A stretch of 6,818 nt of DNA, from contig BNVH01000124.1 in assembly GCA_025997955.1 (NCBI GenBank), positions 1 to 6,818 of the forward strand, written 5' to 3'. Of the stretch, positions 1 through 5,675 are shown piece after piece. The position numbers were made by a program, and so were the translations under genes. This stretch comes from Synergistales bacterium (lineage in GTDB: Bacteria; Synergistota; Synergistia; Synergistales; Aminobacteriaceae). Within the stretch, counting starts at the first letter, position 1, and the number at the start of each line of letters is the position of its first letter. Under the pieces are notes generated by a model. It was not told the origin of the DNA. It worked only from the letters and a program-made list of their open reading frames with translations, and made no database searches.

Positions 1-2
1 CG

Positions 3-92
3 GCGCTCGTGGAATATTTCTGCGAGCTTTGCGAGATTCAGCTTTACCAAATCTTGTATGAGGTTTGGTTATACCATACGGAGGATTCATAA
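3..92 (+). CDS. Possible 3' end of an upstream gene, unrecognised
   Basis: A reading frame open from the left edge ends at TAA 90-92 and gives 29 residues, ending in YHTEDS. It is rich in Leu, Glu, Cys and aromatic residues (for example EYFCELCEIQLYQ) and resembles no family I recognise; in particular it does not look like the end of a GspF or GspE protein, which often precede gspG. The support is only an open frame without a visible start. An opposite-strand frame (ATG at 90-88 running off the left edge) is equally open, so this stretch may be non-coding. Confidence 0.25.
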   Translation, partial: ALVEYFCELCEIQLYQILYEVWLYHTEDS

Positions 93-107
93 TATTTTAT
101 TATGAAT
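85..107. repeat. AT-rich perfect palindrome upstream of gspG
   Basis: The arms ATTCATAATA (85-94) and TATTATGAAT (98-107) are perfect reverse complements, ten base pairs around a TTT spacer. It lies 30 bp upstream of the gspG start and overlaps the stop codon of the possible upstream frame. It could be an operator for a dimeric regulator, a weak hairpin between genes, or part of a promoter: TATTAT at 98-103 matches a -10 box at five of six bases, but no good -35 sits at the right distance. The palindrome is seen directly; its function is not known. Confidence 0.55.
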
Positions 108-129
108 TAGTACGTTGAAAGGATCGGAA

Positions 130-135
130 ATGTAA
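130..135 (+). other. Start-stop pair (ATGTAA) ahead of gspG
   Basis: ATG immediately followed by TAA, placed 6 nt after the AAAGGA Shine-Dalgarno (118-123). This is better spacing than the true gspG ATG at 137 has. A ribosome initiating here would terminate at once, one base before the gspG start. Start-stop elements of this kind are known in other systems to tune translation of the next gene; whether this one is used is inference, and chance occurrence is quite possible. Confidence 0.3.
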
Positions 136-136
136 A

Positions 137-577
137 ATGTTGAGAAGAACGTCAAAGCGCCGTTCCGGGTTTACGCTTATTGAGATCATGGTTGTCGTGG
201 TCATAGTAGGCCTTTTAGCGGCTATTGTTGTGCCAAACGTCGTCAGCAGAGCGGAAGAGGCGCGGCGTACTACGGCTCGGACTCAGATAGAGTCGATAGC
301 CTCGTCAATCGAAATGTACAGACTTCACAACGGAAACTACCCCACGACGCAGCAGGGGCTTGACGCCCTCGTAAAGAAGCCTACCGCCGCGCCCGTCCCA
401 AAAAAATATCCGAACGAGCCATACATGAAGAGCATCCCGGACGATCCTTGGGGCTATCCGTACATATATCGCTGCCCCGGTGAAAAATCCGCCTACGACA
501 TCATCTCTACAGGCCCTGACGGCGAAGAGGGCGGCGAAGGGAACAATGCCGACGTCACAAACAGCGACCCCTCATAA
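137..577 (+). CDS. gspG: Type II secretion major pseudopilin GspG
   Basis: Major pseudopilin of a type II secretion system; in the family it is processed by a prepilin peptidase and polymerises into the periplasmic pseudopilus that pushes substrates through the outer membrane. The 146-residue protein has a short basic leader (MLRRTSKRRSG), a cleavage site between G11 and F12, the essential Glu at +5 of the mature protein (E16), and a hydrophobic helix to about residue 33. The globular part carries GspG hallmarks: NYPTTQQGLDALV (67-79), DDPWGYPY (102-109) and a C-terminal loop (about 121-140, GPDGEEGGEGNNAD) that matches the calcium-binding loop of the family. The start is ATG 137; no upstream in-frame start exists because of a TGA at 116-118. 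The best Shine-Dalgarno, AAAGGA at 118-123, is 13 nt away, which is long. The next pseudopilin gene overlaps the 3' end. Confidence 0.95.
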   Translation: MLRRTSKRRSGFTLIEIMVVVVIVGLLAAIVVPNVVSRAEEARRTTARTQIESIASSIEMYRLHNGNYPTTQQGLDALVKKPTAAPVPKKYPNEPYMKSIPDDPWGYPYIYRCPGEKSAYDIISTGPDGEEGGEGNNADVTNSDPS

Positions 578-1082
578 CAATAGGCCCGGCATCCGCTTCC
601 GTACAGCCAAGCCGGGCTTCACCATGATTGAGCTCATGATTGTCGTGGCCATTATGGCAATGACAGCCGCTATGGTTTTGCCCAAGGGGATGTTTTCTTT
701 TGATACGACATTTCACTCCGTACAGCGCGTCATAACCGAGCTTTCGGAGTTGGCGCTCGACGGCTTCAGCGTACGCTTAAGGATGGACACGGATAAGCTT
801 GACAGAGGGCGCGTCGTAATAGAGGCGCTCACAAAAACGCAGGACAAATTCTACCCTGATAAAAGTACCCTCTCCTGGCAGCCCGTCGAGACGCGCGAAC
901 GGTTGAGTGGCGAAGATTGGCGCTTGGAGCCTGAGATAATCTATTTTTACTCCAACGGAACATGCACCCCAGCCCGTATCATACGAGCGGATAGAGATAC
1001 TAATATCGAAAAGGGTGAGACGTCGCTTTTGACCGTGACGGGCTTTTTGTTTCAGGAGAAAAAGACGGAGAATTTTTATTAA
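546..1082 (+). CDS. gspH: Minor pseudopilin, GspH/FimT-like
   Basis: Probable minor pseudopilin of the same secretion machine as the preceding GspG; in type II systems GspH is part of the pseudopilus, with GspI/J/K forming the tip. The 178-residue product has a type IV prepilin N-terminus: cleavage between G24 and F25, Glu at +5 (E29), then the hydrophobic helix (about 29-46, ELMIVVAIMAMTAAMVL). The globular domain is less conserved; RLEPEIIYFYSNGTCTPARI (126-145) resembles the GspH beta-strand segment ('F.pdG...a.i'). The chosen start, ATG 546, follows GAAGGGA at about 535-541 and overlaps gspG by 32 nt in another frame. The leader of 24 residues is unusually long, but no closer in-frame start precedes the cleavage site. 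An ATG at 480 would lengthen the leader to 46 residues and lies deep inside gspG. FimT-type or general prepilin-like protein is the alternative. Confidence 0.8.
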   Translation: MPTSQTATPHNNRPGIRFRTAKPGFTMIELMIVVAIMAMTAAMVLPKGMFSFDTTFHSVQRVITELSELALDGFSVRLRMDTDKLDRGRVVIEALTKTQDKFYPDKSTLSWQPVETRERLSGEDWRLEPEIIYFYSNGTCTPARIIRADRDTNIEKGETSLLTVTGFLFQEKKTENFY

Positions 1083-1089
1083 AATTATT

Positions 1090-1113
1090 TTCCAAAAAGG
1101 AGGAATTTTGGAA
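1090..1113 (+). promoter_or_regulatory. Hairpin presenting the yedE ribosome-binding site in its loop
   Basis: Arms TTCCAAAA (1090-1097) and TTTTGGAA (1106-1113) are perfect 8-bp reverse complements. The 8-nt loop (1098-1105) is AGGAGGAA, containing a strong Shine-Dalgarno 9 nt from the yedE ATG at 1113. The right arm ends on the A of the start codon. This could act as a translational control or as a simple way of displaying the site to the ribosome; the stem is AT-rich so its stability is modest. Structure is seen in the sequence; function is inferred. Confidence 0.5.
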
Positions 1114-2201
1114 TGGATAAAGTTTTAACCTCGCGTCACGGGCCGCTCGTGGCCGGCGGGATACTCGGCGCCATAGCGGCTTTGTTGGTTTATTTTGGAA
1201 ACCCCGCAAACATGGGGATTTGCGTAGCCTGTTTTACGCGTGACATAGCGGGCGCGCTTGGGCTTCACCGTGCCGGTATAGTTCAGTACCTGCGCCCTGA
1301 AATTCCGGCCCTTATTTTAGGGGCGTTCGCTTCCTCGTTATTATACCGTGAGCACGCGCCGCGCGGCGGCTCTTCGCCCATTGCGCGGTTTTTCTTGGGC
1401 GTCTTCGCCATGTTCGGGGCGCTTGTGTTTTTGGGCTGTCCCTGGAGAGCTTACCTTCGTGTCGCGGGGGGAGATTGGAACGCGCTTTATGGCGTGGGCG
1501 GCCTCTTTGTGGGCGCGGGGCTTGGCATAGCGTTTTTGTGGAACGGTTTCAGCCTCGGCGCGGCGGAGCGCAACCCCAAGGCAGCTGGCTTTGTTATGCC
1601 GCTTGTAGCGCTGGCTCTTTTGGCTCTCGTCGTTTTGAAGCCCCTCTTTGGCACTGAGGGGACAGGCCCGATATTCTTCTCTAAAGAAGGCCCCGGCGCC
1701 GCGCACGCGCCGCTTATTATATCCGTGGCGGCAGGACTTGTCATAGGTTGGCTCGCTCAGCGCAGCCGCTTTTGTACGGTCGGCGCGCTTCGTGATCTTC
1801 TTATGATGAGAGACGCCCATCTTTTTAAGGGTGTAGTCGCTTTCACGGCGGTAGCGTTTATCGTCAACTACGCTCTCGGCCAATTCCACCCAGGTTTTGA
1901 GAAACAGCCAGTCGCGCATACAAATGAGCTTTGGAACTTCCTTGGCATGGTGCTGTCCGGCCTTGCATTCACGCTCGCCGGCGGCTGCCCTGGGCGTCAG
2001 ATAATCATGGCGGGCGAAGGCGACAGCGACGCGTCAGTCTTTATCATGGGCATGCTTACGGGCGCCGCGCTGGCTCATAACTTCAGCGCGGCGTCCTCCG
2101 GCGCTGGCGTAGGCCCTTACGGAATTCCAGTGACCATCATCGGGCTTATAGTCTGCGGTCTTATCGGTTTGGGTTTCCGTGACAATCAGAAAGCGGTTTG
2201 A
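1113..2201 (+). CDS. yedE: YedE/YeeE-family membrane protein, putative selenium or sulfur-compound transporter
   Basis: Integral inner-membrane protein of the YeeE/YedE family; family members move thiosulfate or related sulfur species, and a subgroup (YedE/FdhT) co-occurs with selenium metabolism genes. The 362 residues hold roughly nine or ten membrane segments (about 11-30, 54-77, 92-110, 124-147, 158-179, 199-215, 238-256, 272-290, 306-324, 336-355). The conserved Cys/Gly motifs of the two half-repeats are visible: GICVAC (35-40), GCPWR (108-112), RSRFCTVGALRD (217-228) and GGCPGRQ (290-296); such cysteines line the transport path in the characterised thiosulfate transporter. The early NMGICVACFTRDIAG segment is typical of the selenium-associated subgroup. 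It starts with a strong AGGAGG 30 nt after the gspH-like gene, and a TusA-like carrier gene follows directly, supporting transfer of imported S/Se. No selD or other selenium gene is in view, so the substrate remains open. Confidence 0.88.
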   Translation: MDKVLTSRHGPLVAGGILGAIAALLVYFGNPANMGICVACFTRDIAGALGLHRAGIVQYLRPEIPALILGAFASSLLYREHAPRGGSSPIARFFLGVFAMFGALVFLGCPWRAYLRVAGGDWNALYGVGGLFVGAGLGIAFLWNGFSLGAAERNPKAAGFVMPLVALALLALVVLKPLFGTEGTGPIFFSKEGPGAAHAPLIISVAAGLVIGWLAQRSRFCTVGALRDLLMMRDAHLFKGVVAFTAVAFIVNYALGQFHPGFEKQPVAHTNELWNFLGMVLSGLAFTLAGGCPGRQIIMAGEGDSDASVFIMGMLTGAALAHNFSAASSGAGVGPYGIPVTIIGLIVCGLIGLGFRDNQKAV

Positions 2202-2212
2202 GGAGAGGGACA

Positions 2213-2431
2213 ATGAGCGAAATTATCACGATAGACGCGTCCGGGTTGTCATGTCCGCAGCCTGTAATGAAGACAAAATTGGTATTGGACAAGACGCCGA
2301 GCGGACACATAGAGGTATTGGTGGATACAGCGACGTCGCGCAACAACGTCACGCGCTTCGCCGAGAACAAGGGCTGGAAAGCGTCTTCAGCCGAGCGCGA
2401 CGGCGGGTACAAGGTTACGCTCGAAAAATAA
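2213..2431 (+). CDS. TusA/YedF-like sulfurtransferase (small sulfur or selenium carrier)
   Basis: A 72-residue stand-alone TusA-fold protein, cytoplasmic, expected to carry persulfide sulfur (or selenium) on one cysteine. The signature GLSCPQPV (11-18) gives the catalytic C14 in the CPxP motif; the second half has the usual TATSRNNVTRFAENKGW (39-55), close to the N-terminal domain of the selenium-associated protein YedF but lacking YedF's C-terminal domain. Length is normal for TusA. The ATG at 2213 follows AGGAGAGG (2201-2208), which begins on the last base of the yedE stop codon, so the two genes are surely co-transcribed and probably translationally coupled. This pairing of a YedE/YeeE channel with a TusA-like acceptor is a recurrent arrangement. 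TTG at 2198 is open in frame but would place the start upstream of the Shine-Dalgarno. Confidence 0.92.
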   Translation: MSEIITIDASGLSCPQPVMKTKLVLDKTPSGHIEVLVDTATSRNNVTRFAENKGWKASSAERDGGYKVTLEK

Positions 2432-2455
2432 AAACATGCTCTTGCCTTTTTAGCG

Positions 2456-2486
2456 ATAAACCTCCGCCCGACGCGCGGAGGTTTAT
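2456..2486. terminator. Convergent-gene hairpin, probable bidirectional terminator
   Basis: A perfect 12-bp stem, ATAAACCTCCGC (2456-2467) with GCGGAGGTTTAT (2475-2486), around a 7-nt loop (CCGACGC). It sits 24 nt after the tusA-like stop and 33 nt before the end of the opposing phosphatase gene. The stem contains a GC-rich core flanked by A-runs on one side and T-runs on the other, so transcripts of either strand form a hairpin ending in a few U residues. The U-tracts are short (TTTAT), so efficiency is uncertain. Confidence 0.75.
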
Positions 2487-2519
2487 GTGCGGAAAGCAAG
2501 TCGTGAAGATAAAAAAGAA

Positions 2520-3539
2520 TCACGAAATATTTCTGTTTTTCTTTAGTTTGTCGGCTTCGGCTTGCAATGTCAATTCGTCAATCAGAGAACATTTAGCGCC
2601 TAAATCGCCAATAACACCCGCGATAGAAACATCATCTTGGCTGCCCTGTTCCGCTAATTTTTTGGCGAGCTCAAGAATTTGTTCTTTGGTATTTTCAAAC
2701 CCCTCAGCGGCAAAGCTCAAGACGATGGAACGATATAGATATTTCAAATGCTTTTCATTCTCATGAACGGGGTAGGTGTCATCTACCCCATCTGAATTTA
2801 CAAAGACCGCTATCGGCTTGGACGTCAGCGTTTTTTCCTCGTCGTGATTTTGCCCGTCAACACCATAACGATACTCTTTGAATGCACCGTCATTTTGACG
2901 ATAGCCAAACCAGTAACGAAACTCGCCCACCGAATCATCGTCACAAATTGATGTGGTGGAATTAAGAAAACATTTATCGTCCCAAGGAATGGGCTGCTCC
3001 CAAGTTCCGTCTTCGTAGAGAGCCACGCATTTTCCATCGCCGATTTGGAAACCAAACCAATAATTTAATGAAACAGCGACAGCAATCAGCGTTGTTCCGT
3101 AGGCATGGCAAAAATATTGGCGGTCAGGGTCGTTGAGATACTTGTTTTTGTATTTGTCGTCAACCGTGTTCATTCTCTCGTCATTGTTCAGCGGAGACGA
3201 AAGCTCGTCATCTGAAACACGGGAATACCACTCGGAAATAATATACCGCGCCAACTGGTTAAGCGCTTTCTTGCCTTCACCTTTCAAAAACGTACCATGT
3301 AAACTTTTACTTTGAACAATGAACTCCTCTATCCCGTTCAAAGCGACCTCAGCCACAATTTTTGAGCCTATATCACTGCGGAAATACTGAGAGCTGCCAT
3401 GACCGTCCGCAACAATTGCGATGAACGCTTTTCTGTCTTTGTCTTTATCATTGTCAAGCGAGAAATCCTGACAAGGCAGGCCGCTTTTGTTATGGCCTGC
3501 CCCCTTGACGCTGTGCGAAAACGAGCGAAATATTCCCAT
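2520..3539 (-). CDS. PP2C-family protein Ser/Thr phosphatase (TerY-P triad)
   Basis: Metal-dependent protein phosphatase expected to remove phosphate from Ser/Thr, here as the partner of the kinase two genes upstream. The 339 residues show the PP2C motifs in order: CQDF (23-26), VADGHGSS (43-50, metal ligand D45), YGTTL (147-151), IGDGK (166-170, D168), NSDGVDDT (248-255, D250) and GSQDDVS (299-305, D303). All metal-binding Asp positions are present, so the enzyme should be active. No membrane segment or signal peptide is seen; it is cytoplasmic. Inserts at about 105-140 and 210-240 are charged and probably surface loops. It is the last gene of the - strand cluster, beginning 17 nt after the VWA stop; the upstream sequence has only a weak AAGATAAG Shine-Dalgarno, suggesting translational coupling. 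It is visibly more AT-rich than the YedE gene across the hairpin. Confidence 0.93.
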   Translation of the reverse strand: MGIFRSFSHSVKGAGHNKSGLPCQDFSLDNDKDKDRKAFIAIVADGHGSSQYFRSDIGSKIVAEVALNGIEEFIVQSKSLHGTFLKGEGKKALNQLARYIISEWYSRVSDDELSSPLNNDERMNTVDDKYKNKYLNDPDRQYFCHAYGTTLIAVAVSLNYWFGFQIGDGKCVALYEDGTWEQPIPWDDKCFLNSTTSICDDDSVGEFRYWFGYRQNDGAFKEYRYGVDGQNHDEEKTLTSKPIAVFVNSDGVDDTYPVHENEKHLKYLYRSIVLSFAAEGFENTKEQILELAKKLAEQGSQDDVSIAGVIGDLGAKCSLIDELTLQAEADKLKKNRNIS

Positions 3540-3556
3540 TGGCTTATCTTGATGTA

Positions 3557-4291
3557 TTACCAGACGTCACCGCCGCCGTCGTCGGCGCTGTCGGCCGCTT
3601 CTACCTTGAAGTTGTTCAGCTCGTCAATAAAGGCGTCCTGCTTGCTTTCGCCACCGTCGTCTCCCGAATCGACGTTCGCGCTCTTGCTGGCCACCTCGGA
3701 AGCTCTGACACTGACAAACTTGATCATCTTGCGTAACATGGCAGGACTGTGCGCTTCGAGCACCGCCTCGTTGCTTCCGGTGAACTCCTCAAGAACGGAC
3801 TTGTCCGCGTCAGAGCCGATGGCAACCGCTACTTTGATTGCCTTCTTAAACCAGTTGTTTTGTTTCAAGACCTCCAAGCCTTTTTGATACTCGTCCGTCG
3901 GCCCTCCGTCGGAAAGCAAAAAGATTGCCGGGGCAAACGAGCCGGTCGCTTCCCGCATGAAAGCCTTGGTGGACAGCTTCTCATTCAGCTTTTTGCAAGC
4001 GTCTCCCAAATCGGTGACGCCGCTGGCGTCCATATCGTTCCAGACAAAATTCTCCGCTTCAATCGGGCGCTCGGGTGTCAGCCAGCGCGCGCCGGAGGAA
4101 AATTCGAGAACGGCTATCTTAATCTGCGCGTCCGCGTTGGACTCCGATAACTCCTTTAGTTCCGGGATAACCTCTTCAATGGCCGAGTTGACCTCGCCGA
4201 TTTTGGAGCCCATCATACTGCCGGATGTGTCGACCAAAAAGAAGAGCACCATTGTTTTACGCGGAATAGCCACGGTTTCGAGTAAATCCAT
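3557..4291 (-). CDS. VWA-domain protein, TerY/YegL-like (TerY-P triad)
   Basis: A 244-residue von Willebrand factor A protein of the TerY type. In TerY-P systems it is thought to be scaffold or phosphorylation target of the linked kinase and phosphatase; this role is predicted, not shown. The MIDAS metal site is complete: DTSGS (21-25, D21/S23/S25), T93 in SGVTDLGD, and D128 in LSDGGPTDE. The VWA fold occupies about residues 13-195. The last 45 or so residues (ASKSANVDSGDDGG onward) form a low-complexity acidic, Gly/Ser/Asp-rich tail ending in GGGDVW, with several Ser that could be phospho-acceptors. No secretion signal. AAAGGAG (4300-4306) lies 8 nt before the ATG, and only 15 nt separate it from the kinase stop. 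Confidence 0.92.
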   Translation of the reverse strand: MDLLETVAIPRKTMVLFFLVDTSGSMMGSKIGEVNSAIEEVIPELKELSESNADAQIKIAVLEFSSGARWLTPERPIEAENFVWNDMDASGVTDLGDACKKLNEKLSTKAFMREATGSFAPAIFLLSDGGPTDEYQKGLEVLKQNNWFKKAIKVAVAIGSDADKSVLEEFTGSNEAVLEAHSPAMLRKMIKFVSVRASEVASKSANVDSGDDGGESKQDAFIDELNNFKVEAADSADDGGGDVW

Positions 4292-4306
4292 AATTAAAAC
4301 TCCTTT

Positions 4307-5596
4307 CTAATTTCCGACAATCTCGGCGGTTAGGTTTTTGCCGAAATCGATTGTCAGTCCGCTTGCGATTTTGACGACCTCGTCTTTTCCCTTTGGAATC
4401 GCCTTGCCGTCAGCGCCTGTAACATACCAAGTGATGTCGGACAGATTTCTGACGCCAATGCTGCCGGGGTTGTTTTTGCTCACAATCACTTCGGCGGTGA
4501 CTGTCTTAAAGTCCTCGCTGTCGCTTATCGTATGGCAAGCGTATAGGTTTACGGTCGGGTACAACGGCACGTTCAGCTTTTTGAATTTCAGGTAGGCGGG
4601 TATACTTATCCGCTTGCCGCATTTGCAAGACACCCCTTTTGTCGGGTCCGCAAAATGCCCTATGCCGCACCCACATTGAATTATCTCGCTTCGCAGCCGG
4701 ATAAATGTTTCCAACCACTCTTTTTCCATCAGACGAGGCGTTTGCCCACGCAACTGCTCGCTTCCAAAGGCTTTGATGAACGCGTCGCGTATGTATTGCG
4801 GATATTGCGGCCATTTGGCGATTGCGCTTTTATGAATCCCCTGTATAGGGCTATTGTCTTTGTTTATGGGGTCGAAGATGAACACGGGGTCAGAGCCGTA
4901 ATATTTCTTTTCCAGCTCTTCCGTCATGCAGGGAGGGTTAGTATTCTTACCCTCCAACGGGTGGTTTCCCAACAAAAGCAGAAACAAAACCACCGCCAAA
5001 GAAAAGCGGTCTGTTTGCTTGTCCGGCTTTTTGCCAAGCACCACCTCCGGGGCCATGTAGCGGCACTTGCCGGCGATTCCGGAACTGTAGCCCTGCCCCA
5101 TAACATTGTCGTTATCGCAAATCAGCACATCGCCGGTCTCAAAATTAACAAAAAAGTTCCCGTCGTTGAGATCTTGATAATTATATCCGGCGCGGTGCAG
5201 CGCGCCGAAACCCTCCACTATATTCAACGCGGCGTTGACGAGCGAACGAACGCTCTTGAAATTGGATTTTGCCAGCAGATATTTTGAGAAATCGCCATAT
5301 TGCGAAGGGCGAAGAGGCATAATATAGCCAAACGTCCCGTCAACCCACTCAGTAATATCCTCCGGCCAAAGAAAAGCGTCTGTCGGCTTCCCGTGGTCTA
5401 TGTTGTTTTTGATATTGTCGTAGAACTTTTCAGGATTTTTTAGCTTGCTCTTAAAATACCATTTCAGAGCCATCGGCTTTCCGTTAAAATCTACCTTGTA
5501 GACGATACCCTGACCGCCTTCCCCAAGCCGCTCAAGCACAGTGACGGACTTGAAGCCCTTGGTTTGGATGGTCTGTCCTTTTTTAAGTTCGCTCAT
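4307..5596 (-). CDS. Ser/Thr protein kinase with C-terminal zinc ribbon and beta-rich domain (TerY-P triad)
   Basis: Soluble eukaryotic-like protein kinase of 429 residues. The catalytic domain (about 14-300) has a Gly-rich loop LGEGGQGIVYKV (24-35), the ATP-binding Lys K45 (MALKW), a catalytic loop YQDLNDGN (140-147; catalytic D142, N147) and a metal-binding Asp in CDNDN (D161), then MAPE (181-184) and DRFSLAVV (196-203). The classic HRD and DFG are thus replaced by YQD and DND, while the essential Lys, Asp and Asn remain, so activity is expected; these replacements are, as I recall, usual in TerY-P-type kinases. After an alpha-helical stretch comes a CxC...CxC zinc ribbon (C308, C310, C324, C326), then an about 90-residue beta-rich domain (340-429) that may be a diverged FHA-like or Ig-like fold. 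There is no transmembrane helix. Start ATG 5596 has AAGGGG (5602-5607) 5 nt upstream. The gene follows the RCC1-like gene by 79 nt and precedes the VWA gene by 15. Confidence 0.92.
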   Translation of the reverse strand: MSELKKGQTIQTKGFKSVTVLERLGEGGQGIVYKVDFNGKPMALKWYFKSKLKNPEKFYDNIKNNIDHGKPTDAFLWPEDITEWVDGTFGYIMPLRPSQYGDFSKYLLAKSNFKSVRSLVNAALNIVEGFGALHRAGYNYQDLNDGNFFVNFETGDVLICDNDNVMGQGYSSGIAGKCRYMAPEVVLGKKPDKQTDRFSLAVVLFLLLLGNHPLEGKNTNPPCMTEELEKKYYGSDPVFIFDPINKDNSPIQGIHKSAIAKWPQYPQYIRDAFIKAFGSEQLRGQTPRLMEKEWLETFIRLRSEIIQCGCGIGHFADPTKGVSCKCGKRISIPAYLKFKKLNVPLYPTVNLYACHTISDSEDFKTVTAEVIVSKNNPGSIGVRNLSDITWYVTGADGKAIPKGKDEVVKIASGLTIDFGKNLTAEIVGN

Positions 5597-5675
5597 AAGT
5601 TCCCCTTCTTCCTGCTATGTAACCTCAGTTGGTTTTGTCAGCACTATTTTGGCGAGCTTGCTGTTGTTTCAATCG

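Noticed and set aside
1..90. Minus-strand frame starting with ATG at 90 and running off the left edge
   Set aside because: Its product (MNPPYGITKPHTRFGK...) shows no recognisable domain, there is no Shine-Dalgarno, and the opposite frame is equally open.
480..545. Earlier ATG at 480 as the gspH-like start
   Set aside because: It lies deep inside gspG, would give a 46-residue leader, and a better start with GAAGGGA upstream exists at 546.
1341..1919. Long 192-residue open frame on the - strand inside yedE
   Set aside because: It is antisense to a clear membrane-protein gene; the product is a Lys/Arg-rich composition with no domain, as expected from a GC-rich shadow frame.
2179..2766. 195-residue + strand frame spanning the tusA-like gene and the hairpin into the phosphatase gene
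   Set aside because: It crosses a strong terminator-like hairpin, has no Shine-Dalgarno, and its product has no recognisable features, while TusA and PP2C signatures are clear in the other frames.
3749..4150. 133-residue + strand frame antisense to the VWA gene
   Set aside because: Shadow of the VWA coding sequence, with no Shine-Dalgarno or family resemblance.
4655..5287. 210-residue + strand frame antisense to the kinase
   Set aside because: The kinase motifs are in the opposite strand; this frame has no start signal and no domain.
5597..5675. Terminator or attenuator between the propeller and kinase genes
   Set aside because: Only short inverted repeats (a 5-bp CAGCA/TGCTG with a 15-nt loop) are visible and there is no U-tract, so read-through is likely.
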